A stretch of DNA of 64,000 bases from Anaerovoracaceae bacterium (lineage in GTDB: Bacteria > Bacillota > Clostridia > Peptostreptococcales > Anaerovoracaceae). Shown here one piece after another: positions 32,647 through 41,070 of this stretch; the stretch's first letter is position 1, and every line of letters begins with the position of its first letter. The translations under genes were made by a program, and so were the position numbers. The stretch is from assembly GCA_029983755.1 (NCBI GenBank), contig JASBYX010000002.1, positions 20,498 to 84,497 on the forward strand, written 5' to 3'. The notes below the pieces were generated by a model. It was not told the DNA's origin. It did no database searches and was given only the letters and a program-made list of their open reading frames with translations.

Positions 32647-34278
32647 ATGAAAGTAGATGTACTAGTAGCAGAAATCGGCTCGACCACAACAGTTGTAAAC
32701 GCTTTTAAGGATTTAGATACGGACCACCCTGAGTTCTGGGGCCAGGGACAGGCTCCAACCTCAGTAGTAGAAGGCGATGTTAGAATCGGTCTTCAGGGAG
32801 CTGTTGACGACCTGTGCAAGAACAAGGGCATCGATAGCGTTGAATACGACATGATGCTGGCAACATCATCAGCAGCAGGTGGACTTAAGATGACTGTTCA
32901 TGGCCTTGTGTACGACATGACAGCAAAGGCAGCGAAGGAAGCAGCCCTCGGAGCAGGAGGTATTTTGCACTATGTAACTGCCGGGAAACTCCGAAGGACA
33001 GATCTTAAGAGAATCAAGGAGATAAATCCTAACCTGATTTTGCTTGCCGGAGGTGTTGACTATGGTGAGAGAGACACAGCTATTTACAACGCAGAGATGG
33101 TGAGATCTCTAGGGCTAAAGGCACCGGTTGTCTATGCCGGAAACGTGGAGAATCAGGAGGAGATTGAGCTAATCTTCGATGAGGAGAGCGGTCAGGAACT
33201 ATATAATATTGAAAATGTGTACCCCAAGATTGACACTTTGAACGTAGAGCCTTGTAGGAGGGTGATACAGGATGCATTTGAGAAGCATATAATCCACGCA
33301 CCGGGGATGGAGCATGTTAGAGACATGGTCACAGGTCCGATTATCCCAACTCCGGGGGCAGTAATGGAATGCACCAAGCTTTTGTACGAATGCATAGGAG
33401 ATTTGATTGTTTTGGACGTTGGAGGCGCTACCACTGACCTTCATTCAGTTGCATCAGAGGCAGACCAGGTTGCAAGAATATTAGTTTCGCCAGAACCAAA
33501 GGCTAAGAGAACTGTAGAGGGAGACTTGGGAGTTTACGTAAACCGAATGAAAGTCATCGAATCCATCGGCGAGGAGAAGCTCAGGGAAGAGTGCAAAGAA
33601 ATGGGCATCGACCTTGACAAGACCCTTGAGAGCTATGTTGCAATACCTAAGAATGAGGACGAAATCAAGCTGGTAGAAAGGCTGACCAAAGAAGCTGTTC
33701 TCAAGGCTGTAGAACGACACGCAGGTAAAATCAGATATATCTATGGCCCAAGTGGTAGGAGTACAGTTGCTGAGGGCAAGGATCTGACTCAGGTAAGATG
33801 GATTATCGGTACAGGTGGTGCTCTAACAAGGTTACCAAACCGTGTGAAGATAATGGAAGAAATTGCAAAGCACAATGAATCCGGAATGCTTTTGTTCCCA
33901 TCTAAACACGCTCAGATCCTTGTCGATAATATGTACATCATGTCATCCCTTGGAGTTCTAAGTATGACTCATAGAGAGGGAGCCATCAAGCTTCTAGAAC
34001 AGACTCTCGGAATGAGCTTTGAGGGCAAGGCACCTAAGAAAGATGAAGAGCCGATTTATATCAGAGAGCTATGGAGAGAGGAGCAGGAAGCCAAGGAGAA
34101 GGAAGCCCAGAAGCAAAAGGAAATTGAAGAGATGGAAGCCATGGGCTACGATATGAGCGACTACAAGGGAGAAATCGAGGTTTGCTCCATTAAGAATCAC
34201 GCCCAGAAGAAGATGGAAGAGAAACAGAAACAGGAACAGGGAAAAGAAGATAAAGAAAGTGTTGAAAAGGAGAAATAG
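32647..34278 (+). CDS. MutL/GlmL-type mutase reactivating ATPase
   Basis: 543-residue protein of the MutL family, actin-like ATPases found with cobalamin-dependent glutamate and ornithine aminomutases, where they are thought to exchange damaged cofactor. ATP-binding motifs are EIGSTTTVVNAF (residues 9-20) and VLDVGGATTDLHS (about 256-268). The C-terminal 80 residues are very charged and probably a coiled coil (Lys/Glu-rich, EEQEAKEKEAQKQKEIEE). Its gene is followed after 2 bp by the racemase. The nearest mutase is OraSE, so it is the likely partner; the glutamate mutase genes are absent from the window. Confidence 0.88.
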   Translation: MKVDVLVAEIGSTTTVVNAFKDLDTDHPEFWGQGQAPTSVVEGDVRIGLQGAVDDLCKNKGIDSVEYDMMLATSSAAGGLKMTVHGLVYDMTAKAAKEAALGAGGILHYVTAGKLRRTDLKRIKEINPNLILLAGGVDYGERDTAIYNAEMVRSLGLKAPVVYAGNVENQEEIELIFDEESGQELYNIENVYPKIDTLNVEPCRRVIQDAFEKHIIHAPGMEHVRDMVTGPIIPTPGAVMECTKLLYECIGDLIVLDVGGATTDLHSVASEADQVARILVSPEPKAKRTVEGDLGVYVNRMKVIESIGEEKLREECKEMGIDLDKTLESYVAIPKNEDEIKLVERLTKEAVLKAVERHAGKIRYIYGPSGRSTVAEGKDLTQVRWIIGTGGALTRLPNRVKIMEEIAKHNESGMLLFPSKHAQILVDNMYIMSSLGVLSMTHREGAIKLLEQTLGMSFEGKAPKKDEEPIYIRELWREEQEAKEKEAQKQKEIEEMEAMGYDMSDYKGEIEVCSIKNHAQKKMEEKQKQEQGKEDKESVEKEK

Positions 34279-34280
34279 GA

Positions 34281-35405
34281 ATGTATCCAAGGATTTTAGT
34301 TGACATCAATAAACTGAGAGACAATGTTAGGACTCTTGCAAAAATCACTAAAAACGACGGTAATTGCACTCTTATGATAGTGACAAAGGGAATGTGTGCA
34401 GATCCGGAGATGGTGAAGATGCTCGCCGAGAGCCCGGAGGTAGACTTTGTGGCTGACTCCAGAATGAAGAACATCGCAAGCTACAGCAAAACAGTTAGAG
34501 ATGCCGGGAAGAAGACGGTTCTCATTAGGATTCCCATGCTCAGCGAAGTTGAAGAGCTAGTCAAGCATGTTGACCTTTGCTTTAATTCCGAAATGGAAAC
34601 AGTAAGGGCGATAAACAAGGCAGCAGAGAAGGCCGGAAAAGTTCAGGATGTTTTGCTGATGATAGACCTTGGAGATCTGAGAGAAGGATTTTTCTTCAAA
34701 AACGAAGAAGAAATCCTGAATGCGGCAGAGGAAATCAAGGCTATGGAAAATGTAAACCTGTATGGGATAGGTGTTAATCTAACCTGCTACGGTGCCATAA
34801 TTCCTAAGAATGACAACCTGTCTCAGCTTGTGGAAATCGGCAGAAAGATTGAAGAGCACACCGGCAAGAAGCTGGAAATGATTTCAGGTGGTAACTCCAG
34901 TTCAATTTATTTGATAGAGAGTGAGACCATGCCTAGAATCGGAAGGATGCCTAAGGACGAGAAGATGCCTGAGGGAATCAATAACCTGAGACTCGGTGAG
35001 GCTTTCCTTTTGGGGAACGATACCGCATACGAGACGGAAATTCCTGAAACTCATCACGATGCCATCAAGCTCCAGGCCGAAATCATCGAGCTCAAGGAGA
35101 AGCCTTCCCTTCCAATAGGTGAAGTAGGGGTGGATGCTTTCGGAGAGAAGCCTTACTATGAGGATAAGGGAATCATGAAGAGAGCTATAATTGCTGTTGG
35201 AAAACAGGACACTGACCTCGGTTCAATGACCCCGGTGGATGAGAGAATTGAGATTATGGGAGGAAGTTCTGACCATATAATCTTAGACTTGACTGCTTGT
35301 GGGGACGAGTACAAAATAGGTGACATAGTGGAGTTTACGGTTGGTTATGGGGGTATGCTAAAGCTGGCTACTTCTCCATATGTTGACAGGGAGTATGTGA
35401 AATAG
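34281..35405 (+). CDS. orr: Ornithine racemase (alanine racemase family)
   Basis: 374-residue PLP enzyme of the alanine racemase N-terminal domain family. The PLP lysine is in MIVTKGMCADPE near residue 37; GVNLTCYGAI and SGGNSSSI are other family stretches. Ornithine 4,5-aminomutase acts on D-ornithine, so a racemase is needed, and position next to the mutase reactivase supports the assignment over alanine racemase or a lyase. AAGGAG lies upstream and the start is 2 bp after the preceding stop. Confidence 0.87.
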   Translation: MYPRILVDINKLRDNVRTLAKITKNDGNCTLMIVTKGMCADPEMVKMLAESPEVDFVADSRMKNIASYSKTVRDAGKKTVLIRIPMLSEVEELVKHVDLCFNSEMETVRAINKAAEKAGKVQDVLLMIDLGDLREGFFFKNEEEILNAAEEIKAMENVNLYGIGVNLTCYGAIIPKNDNLSQLVEIGRKIEEHTGKKLEMISGGNSSSIYLIESETMPRIGRMPKDEKMPEGINNLRLGEAFLLGNDTAYETEIPETHHDAIKLQAEIIELKEKPSLPIGEVGVDAFGEKPYYEDKGIMKRAIIAVGKQDTDLGSMTPVDERIEIMGGSSDHIILDLTACGDEYKIGDIVEFTVGYGGMLKLATSPYVDREYVK

Positions 35406-35477
35406 GGGAATGTTGCGATTGCCATAACCGTAACATCGGAGGCCTGTGTTTTGTGTCAGCCTGAAATATGAGGACGA

Positions 35478-35529
35478 AAAAGGTGCTATGAGAACACCCT
35501 GAAAGATGGGGCTTCTCACAGCACCTTTT
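35478..35529. terminator. Bidirectional terminator between orr and trxA
   Basis: AAAAGGTGCT-A-TGAGAA (35478-35494) pairs with TTCTCA-C-AGCACCTTTT (35513-35529), one mismatch. T-runs on both strands serve the convergent genes. Confidence 0.9.
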
Positions 35530-35571
35530 ATAAAATGTATAAACTGTGAAATCTATCGAATTAATAATGGA

Positions 35572-35883
35572 TTATAGACCTAGCTTGTTGAGAAGAGCTT
35601 CCTTAGGAAGTGCACCAACAGCGTTTGCCTTCTTCTCGCCACCCTCAAAGAGGAAGATAGCAGGAATAGTCATAACTCCATACTCCATAGCAAGTTCCTG
35701 GTTTTCGTCAACGTTTACCTTGCAAACCTTAACTTCCCCGTCCTTTTCCTTTGCGATTTCGTCAAGGGTTGGAGCCAGGTTCACGCAGTGGCCACACCAT
35801 GGAGCCCAGAAATCAACGATTACAGGCTTGTCATTCTTTAGAACTTCTGCTTCAAAAGTATTCTTGTTTACATCTACTACCAT
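35572..35883 (-). CDS. trxA: Thioredoxin with a CGHC active site
   Basis: 103-residue cytoplasmic dithiol protein. The active site reads WAPWCGHCVNLAP (Cys at about 30 and 33), so CGHC replaces the classical CGPC; that pair is usual in protein disulphide isomerases and gives a more oxidising potential. The rest is standard thioredoxin (EYGVMTIPAIFLFEGG with cis-Pro). It begins one base after the plsC stop, and its ribosome binding site AGGAGG encodes the last two arginines of PlsC. Confidence 0.93.
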   Translation of the reverse strand: MVVDVNKNTFEAEVLKNDKPVIVDFWAPWCGHCVNLAPTLDEIAKEKDGEVKVCKVNVDENQELAMEYGVMTIPAIFLFEGGEKKANAVGALPKEALLNKLGL

Positions 35884-35884
35884 A

Positions 35885-36655
35885 TCATTTCCTCCTTAAA
35901 ATATGTATATGATCCAGTGTTGACTTTGTCATATCTTGTATTGTCTTTGGCAGCTTCTTGATTTCCTCTCGGGACAAATCATCGATGTATATAGGGTCGA
36001 GAAACTGCACTGTTACAACTATATCCTCTCCGGTTCTGAGATACCCTTGCTCTTCGAACCAGTGATAGGCACCATCCACAACTATGGGAACTAGAGGAGC
36101 ACCTGTGTTTCCGCCGGTTGCGAGCTTAAATGCACCTGCCTTATACTCATTGAGATGGGGTCCCTGGCTTCGTGTTCCTTCAGGAAATATCACCATTGAA
36201 TCCCCGTCCTTTAAGTGCTTCCAGCTTTCTTTGAAAACTTTCAGAGAACTCCGAGCATTCCCTCTTTCGATGAAGTATCCTCCAACGGATTCAATCCATT
36301 TGCCCACAAAAGGCACCTTTCGGAGCTCGGATTTTCCAAGAAAGCCTGACTGCTTATTCCCTAGAGCGTACAAAATGGCTACAACATCAAGATACCCCTG
36401 ATGATTAGAAATAAACACACATCCTTCATTTTCAGGGACTTTATCTCTGTCGATAACACTTATATTCAATTTAAAATCCTTCGCCACCTGCTTCATAAGT
36501 GTGCTGCTGTAATTCCCTATGTATGAGCGAACCTCAGCAGGACTTGCAGTTTTTCGAAGCTTATCTATATTCTTTCTGATCTTTTCCATTCTGGCTAGCT
36601 GCTTGATGACGGAAAAGGTATTAATTGGTAACATGATATATTTAGAAATCGACAT
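35885..36655 (-). CDS. plsC: 1-acyl-glycerol-3-phosphate acyltransferase
   Basis: 256-residue membrane-associated acyltransferase of phospholipid synthesis, adding the second acyl chain to make phosphatidic acid. The catalytic HX4D motif is NHQGYLD (about residues 84-90), with the substrate motif FPEGTRSQG near 157 and VPIVVDGAYHW. The ribosome binding site is AAGGG. The upstream spacer (36656-36763) contains four loose copies of ATCAAGGGTAAA on the minus strand. The gene is translationally coupled to trxA. Confidence 0.92.
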   Translation of the reverse strand: MSISKYIMLPINTFSVIKQLARMEKIRKNIDKLRKTASPAEVRSYIGNYSSTLMKQVAKDFKLNISVIDRDKVPENEGCVFISNHQGYLDVVAILYALGNKQSGFLGKSELRKVPFVGKWIESVGGYFIERGNARSSLKVFKESWKHLKDGDSMVIFPEGTRSQGPHLNEYKAGAFKLATGGNTGAPLVPIVVDGAYHWFEEQGYLRTGEDIVVTVQFLDPIYIDDLSREEIKKLPKTIQDMTKSTLDHIHILRRK

Positions 36656-36763
36656 ACATTTTTACCCTTGATCTATTCTCTGTCTTACTCTTGATTTGCC
36701 CTTGATTTGTCTTTTTGTTTTACTCTTGATAATCCTCTTGTGAGTTTAACCCAATCTTTATAC

Positions 36764-36806
36764 TACTATACCACATTACAGGTGGAAAAAACCATAGGGA
36801 AAGTGT
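36764..36806. repeat. Left copy of a 43-bp direct repeat
   Basis: Matches 37437-37479 at 42 of 43 positions. The copies are 673 bp apart and enclose the unknown gene at 36807-37262, whose stop codon touches this copy. Confidence 0.92.
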
Positions 36807-37262
36807 CTAGAGTGTATATATTAGGCAGTAGCCTTTGTTCAGCTCTTTGCTATATAAAAAAAGTTTGGCTTTACTACCCTCTTTAGCAATCCGATATTTC
36901 ACATCGCTTCTTTGTCTAAGGATATCTATTTCCTTTTTTAATGTTTTAAGGTTCTCATTATATTTGGCTTTAGAATTCATTAGTCCCTCAAAATTTAGGG
37001 TGTAATATTCATGAAGTTCCTCATCTTGCGATTTAAGACTTGCACCAGTTTCAGAATTTTTTAAGGAAAAAGAATATATATCCAATCTATCGTTACCAAA
37101 ACCTCGCTCGCTTTGGTATTCAACTTTTGACTCTGCAATTTCCTGCCATATTTCCGAGAGATCAACAGCTTTCTCATATATAGGTAACACTATATAGACA
37201 ATAGAGATTATGCCGAGACAAATTAAAATTATCAAACTTATTTTTTTCGTTTTGCTTTTCAT
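36807..37262 (-). CDS. Unknown single-pass membrane protein between direct repeats
   Basis: 151-residue protein with an N-terminal signal anchor (ISLIILICLGIISIVYIVLP, about residues 8-27) and an extracellular part rich in Lys and Glu with a probable coiled-coil stretch (SKAKYNENLKTLKKEIDILR). I do not recognise a family. Its TAG stop lies exactly at the edge of a 43-bp direct repeat whose other copy is at 37437. The gene thus seems to have arrived as, or to be left over from, an inserted segment. The reading frame may originally have ended elsewhere. The stretch 37263-37436 upstream has no recognised feature. Confidence 0.55.
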   Translation of the reverse strand: MKSKTKKISLIILICLGIISIVYIVLPIYEKAVDLSEIWQEIAESKVEYQSERGFGNDRLDIYSFSLKNSETGASLKSQDEELHEYYTLNFEGLMNSKAKYNENLKTLKKEIDILRQRSDVKYRIAKEGSKAKLFLYSKELNKGYCLIYTL

Positions 37263-37436
37263 CTTTATACATCCAAAGATATAGTAACGTCAATTTTACT
37301 TAATACACCAAGCTCTTGATTTAAATAAGCCCAATTATTTACGATGCTTGTAAATAAACTTACATCTCTTGTATACCCGAAACCATAAAAAGTAAAAATG
37401 AAATAAAGCACTGCGATAGCTGACAGTTAAATATTT

Positions 37437-37479
37437 TACTATACCACATTGCAGGTGGAAAAAACCATAGGGAAAGTGT
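37437..37479. repeat. Right copy of the 43-bp direct repeat
   Basis: Identical to 36764-36806 except G for A at 37450. It is followed by ATAATGG in front of the small membrane gene at 37555, so it may form part of that gene's promoter region. Confidence 0.92.
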
Positions 37480-37554
37480 ATAATGGTAAAGTAATGACGG
37501 CAATAATGAGAAACTAGAAAAATTTAGGAATAGGAAGGAGCTATTGGAACCAAA

Positions 37555-37794
37555 ATGCACTTGAGCGAAGGCCTTAGGAAAAAAATAGGGACTGCCCTAA
37601 TCATCTTCACCGCACTTCAATCTGCCGTAATCATTTGGCTCTATCTTGAAGTCCTCAGCGAAGACCTCAGCTTCTCGGCTTTTTTGTGCATACTCCTTAT
37701 TCCCGTTGCCATTGAGACAGCCGCAATCTGCATTTTATTCGGAAAACGGAGGAACAAGAATGATTATCGTAAACACACCGGAACTAAAAGATAA
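37555..37794 (+). CDS. Small two-helix membrane protein
   Basis: 79-residue protein with two hydrophobic segments (about residues 13-30 and 41-61) and a basic C-terminal tail. No family recognised. The nearest AAGGAG is 14 bases from the ATG, longer than ideal. It overlaps the next gene by 35 bp, an arrangement often seen upstream of YbjQ-type genes, where a short membrane protein is paired with the soluble one. Confidence 0.6.
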   Translation: MHLSEGLRKKIGTALIIFTALQSAVIIWLYLEVLSEDLSFSAFLCILLIPVAIETAAICILFGKRRNKNDYRKHTGTKR

Positions 37795-38110
37795 AGATTA
37801 TGAACTTCTGACAATTGTCCACGGATCAGTTGTCATGTCAAAACATATTGGTAAAGACCTATTGGCAGGTTTTAAGACCATTGTGGGGGGAGAAATTCAA
37901 GGCTATACGGAGATGCTTGTTGATGCAAGAAATGTCGCCACTGAAAGAATGATAAATCAAGCTAAAAATCTTGGGGCTGATGGCATCATAAATGTTAAGT
38001 ATACAAGCTCTTCGGTAATGGAGACAGCTTCCGAGATAACAGCCTTCGGTACGGCCATCAAGCTAAAAACACCTGATGGTAAAGGTGAAGGAAAGACTAT
38101 TAGTGAATAG
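37760..38110 (+). CDS. YbjQ/UPF0145 family protein
   Basis: 116-residue soluble protein of the UPF0145 family, sometimes called a heavy-metal-binding domain. Characteristic parts are IVHGSVVMSKHIGKDL, the GG-containing turn TIVGGEIQGYTEML and AKNLGADGIINVKY. The proteins form pentameric rings; the biological role is unknown. ATG 37760 follows CGGAGG by seven bases. It overlaps the small membrane gene by 35 bp in another frame. Confidence 0.85.
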   Translation: MIIVNTPELKDKDYELLTIVHGSVVMSKHIGKDLLAGFKTIVGGEIQGYTEMLVDARNVATERMINQAKNLGADGIINVKYTSSSVMETASEITAFGTAIKLKTPDGKGEGKTISE

Positions 38111-38148
38111 CATCTAGATATGCTCGAATAAGCTAATATACTTTTAAT

Positions 38149-38868
38149 ATGAGAAACTTCGGAAATACTATGATTGTACTGAATCAAAATAACGATATAA
38201 ATAAAAAAAATAGCACAGCATTGAGACTCGCCCTTGGAGCGGTGGGTCTCATTATTTTTGCCTTACTGGCATGGCAGGTTTTGGATGCAGGGAAGGGACC
38301 GGCTCTCTTTGACGACAAAATACGTTTCCAATTCTACGCATTACGGCGTGAGTGGCTGACCCCAATAGTAAAGGCAGTCACATATTCAGGGAACTGGCAA
38401 CCTACAGTCGGAGTGGCGGTTTTGCTTATTCTGATTCCAAGAACCCGAAAGCCTCTGGGCTATCCCTCGGCAGCAATGGCAATAATTTCCGTGTCAGTTT
38501 ATTCCCTGCTGAAAATAATCTTTGATAGGCCAAGGCCGGACAGGGCGCTGTGGCTTGTAATCCAGCACGACGCCTCATTTCCATCGGGGCATGCCCTGAA
38601 TTGCATGATTTTCTATGGAGCGATAATTTTCCTTATTTACAGGGGGGTATATCCCACAAAACACAGCAAAATCATAATTCTCTGCCTCTCTCTTCTAATT
38701 ATATCCATCGGGCTTTCGAGAATTTATGTGGGGGTTCACTACCCGACGGACGTGGTTGCCGGATGGAGTTTTGGAATTTTTTTGCTTATAGTTTTCTCTT
38801 TTTGGGTAGATAAGTATGGTAATTATCTGAGACCCACTAAGGTCATCAAAGAAAGGAGAAATATATGA
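38149..38868 (+). CDS. PAP2-family membrane phosphatase
   Basis: 239-residue integral membrane phosphatase with about six hydrophobic segments. The three PAP2 signatures are present in order: KIIFDRPRP, PSGH (in ASFPSGHALN) and SRIYVGVHYPTDVVAG. Such enzymes dephosphorylate undecaprenyl pyrophosphate or phosphatidic/phosphatidylglycerol phosphate. An ATG at 38170 is a possible alternative start; neither has a good ribosome binding site. The stop overlaps the cysK start (ATGA), so the genes are coupled. Confidence 0.87.
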   Translation: MRNFGNTMIVLNQNNDINKKNSTALRLALGAVGLIIFALLAWQVLDAGKGPALFDDKIRFQFYALRREWLTPIVKAVTYSGNWQPTVGVAVLLILIPRTRKPLGYPSAAMAIISVSVYSLLKIIFDRPRPDRALWLVIQHDASFPSGHALNCMIFYGAIIFLIYRGVYPTKHSKIIILCLSLLIISIGLSRIYVGVHYPTDVVAGWSFGIFLLIVFSFWVDKYGNYLRPTKVIKERRNI

Positions 38869-39818
38869 TAGCAAAATCAATTATTGAAGCGATAGGAAAA
38901 ACACCTCTCATGAGGCTTGATAGATATACAGAGGCTAGGAATATAGAGTGCGCCAATTTCTTTGGGAAGCTGGAAGCACTGAACCCAACGGGGAGCGTCA
39001 AGGCGAGGGCGGCAGCTTACATGCTGCAGAAGGCCCGGGATGAGGGGCTTCTGAATGACGGTGGGACCGTTGTGGAGCCTACGTCAGGGAACACCGGAAT
39101 TGCCCTCGCAGCTATGGCAAGGGCTATGGGGTACAAGGCCATAATGGTGATGCCTGAATCCATGAGCCAGGAGCGAAGGAGCATGATTACTGCCTACGGA
39201 GCAGAACTTGTTCTGACACCTGCATCTGAAGGTATGCAAGGTACTCTAGATAAAACAAAACAGCTTCTCGATGAGATGAATTCTAAAGAGAAGGGCAGTG
39301 CCTATTCACCGGGGCAGTTCGACAATCCGGCTAACGCCCTAGCTCACTACGAGACAACAGGCCCTGAAATTTGGGAGGATCTTGAAGGAAAGGTTGACAT
39401 CTTCGTTGCAGGATTTGGAACTGCCGGAACTGTTTCGGGAGCAGGGAAATTCCTGAAGGAGAAAAACCCGGATGTTAAGATCATTGCTGTGGAGCCAAGT
39501 GGATCCCCACTGGTTTCAGAAGGAAAGGCAGGGCCTCATAAGATTCAGGGAATAGGCGCAAACTTCATACCGGGACTTCTGACAGATGAGGTTAGAAATG
39601 ACATCATCGACGAAGTGATAACCGTTGGGAACGAAGAATCTGTAGAAGCTGCAGGTGTTTTGTCGAAAACGGAAGGGTATCTGGCAGGAATTTCTGCAGG
39701 TGCTGCTCTTGTTGCAGCAGAGAAGGTAGCTTTGAGAGAGGAGAACAGGGGAAAGAACATCGTGGTTATCCTCCCTGACGGCGGAGATAGGTACATGTCT
39801 ATGGGGCTTTACGACTGA
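38865..39818 (+). CDS. cysK: Cysteine synthase (O-acetylserine sulfhydrylase)
   Basis: 317-residue PLP enzyme of fold type II that makes cysteine from O-acetylserine and sulphide. The PLP lysine is in NPTGSVKARAA (about residue 46), the Asn/Ser loop is PTSGNTGIALA, and the glycine-rich phosphate loop is GFGTAGTVSGAG. It ends with ILPDGGDRYMS as usual. GGAG precedes the ATG, which overlaps the PAP2 gene stop. Length is close to CysK; relatives with other acceptors cannot be excluded. Confidence 0.92.
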   Translation: MIAKSIIEAIGKTPLMRLDRYTEARNIECANFFGKLEALNPTGSVKARAAAYMLQKARDEGLLNDGGTVVEPTSGNTGIALAAMARAMGYKAIMVMPESMSQERRSMITAYGAELVLTPASEGMQGTLDKTKQLLDEMNSKEKGSAYSPGQFDNPANALAHYETTGPEIWEDLEGKVDIFVAGFGTAGTVSGAGKFLKEKNPDVKIIAVEPSGSPLVSEGKAGPHKIQGIGANFIPGLLTDEVRNDIIDEVITVGNEESVEAAGVLSKTEGYLAGISAGAALVAAEKVALREENRGKNIVVILPDGGDRYMSMGLYD

Positions 39819-39935
39819 TCGGGGAAAGACCTAACTTTGTCAGGATTTTACTTGAAAAATTAGCCGCTTTCTAGTAAAATAGTTTATACAAAACTAGTTT
39901 TATTTAATCAACAATGATTTTTAAAGGAGGCTTTT

Positions 39936-40100
39936 ATGAAAAAGTATGAATGTGGTGCTTGTGGGCACATCTATGATCCTGCTGAAGGTGATCCTGAACA
40001 CGGCGTTGCTCCGGGAACTGCTTTTGAAGATCTTCCTGATGATTGGAAATGTCCGCTTTGCGGAATGGGCAAGGAAGTTTTCGAGCCTGTTGAGGAATAG
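39936..40100 (+). CDS. Rubredoxin
   Basis: 54-residue electron carrier with one iron held by four cysteines: CGAC near the N-terminus (residues 6-9) and CPLCGMG (residues 39-42). The pattern [16 protein letters not shown] is diagnostic. ATG 39936 has AAAGGAGG six bases upstream. The gene is followed after 5 bp by the flavin reductase-rubredoxin fusion, so both probably serve in oxygen or nitric oxide reduction in this anaerobe. Confidence 0.96.
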   Translation: MKKYECGACGHIYDPAEGDPEHGVAPGTAFEDLPDDWKCPLCGMGKEVFEPVEE

Positions 40101-40105
40101 TTTCA

Positions 40106-40780
40106 ATGAGCAATGTAATTTTTAAGTTCGGCTATGGACTGTATATTTTGACAGCAAAGGATGGGGATAAGGATAACGGTTGTATAATTAATACCGCTAT
40201 GCAGGCAACTGCAGATCCTTTCCAGGTTTCCATCACACTCAATAAGCAGAACTACACTCATGAGATGATTGAGAAGACTAGGAAGTTTACTGTGTCTTTC
40301 CTGAGTGAAGAAGCTGATTTTGAACTGTTCAAAGTGTTTGGATTCCAGAGCGGAAGAGATGTCAACAAGTTTGACGACTTTAAGGATTGTGAGAGAGGGG
40401 AAAACGGCATTTACTATGTGACCAAGGGAACTAATGCCATGGTTTCTGTGGATGTTGAGAAGACCCTGGACATCGGTACTCATACGATTTTCGTAGGCAA
40501 GGTTACCCAGGAGATGGATATAACCGACGCACCAAGCTGTACATATAACTATTACCAGACTTCCATTAAGCCAAAGCCGGAAGCTGCAAAGGCTGAGGGT
40601 GAAGGTGATGAGAGTGCAGGTGAAAAGTGGGTATGCAGCATATGCAATTATGTCTACGATCCTGCAAAGGGAGATCCTGATCACGGAATCCCTGCCGGCA
40701 CTAAGTTTGAGGATATTCCTGAAGATTGGGTTTGCCCAATTTGTAAGCACGGTAAAGAAGTATTCAAGAAGATGGAGTAA
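40106..40780 (+). CDS. hrb: High-molecular-weight rubredoxin (flavin reductase-rubredoxin fusion)
   Basis: 224-residue fusion. The N-terminal 155 residues form a flavin reductase-like FMN-binding domain ([30 protein letters not shown]). A Glu/Ala-rich linker of about 20 residues leads to a rubredoxin domain with CSIC and CPICKHG. Hrb proteins pass electrons from NADH to flavodiiron proteins that reduce oxygen or nitric oxide. No flavodiiron gene is in the window. The ribosome binding site GAGGA lies within the end of the preceding rubredoxin gene. Confidence 0.9.
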   Translation: MSNVIFKFGYGLYILTAKDGDKDNGCIINTAMQATADPFQVSITLNKQNYTHEMIEKTRKFTVSFLSEEADFELFKVFGFQSGRDVNKFDDFKDCERGENGIYYVTKGTNAMVSVDVEKTLDIGTHTIFVGKVTQEMDITDAPSCTYNYYQTSIKPKPEAAKAEGEGDESAGEKWVCSICNYVYDPAKGDPDHGIPAGTKFEDIPEDWVCPICKHGKEVFKKME

Positions 40781-40910
40781 TCTCAGAGTCGTCTCTGGGG
40801 TAATCTTTGGAGTAATCTTCGGTGTATCAGGAGGCCGCAGGCAACCAAGTCTAGGGAAAACCGGGCTTTGGGCAACCGGCAACCAAATTAAAAAGTTAAT
40901 AGAAAATCGG

Positions 40911-40972
40911 AAAACGCCGACCATGTTGGATCCCAAGATTTGTCTATGGGAATATCCACTGACCGGCGTTTT
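40911..40972. terminator. Bidirectional terminator between hrb and cstA
   Basis: AAAACGCCG (40911-40919) pairs with CGGCGTTTT (40964-40972), enclosing nested TGGAT/ATCCA and CCCA/TGGG pairs, then TTCTTTTT. Same long-interior design as the hairpin at 19372. Nothing else is seen in 40781-41070. Confidence 0.75.
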
Positions 40973-41070
40973 CTTTTTGAACTTTTCACTTTATCACAAG
41001 GCATGTGATTTTAAATTTATTATCAGATTATTTTTCTTATCTTTCAAATCTGCCTATCTTTCAAATCTGC

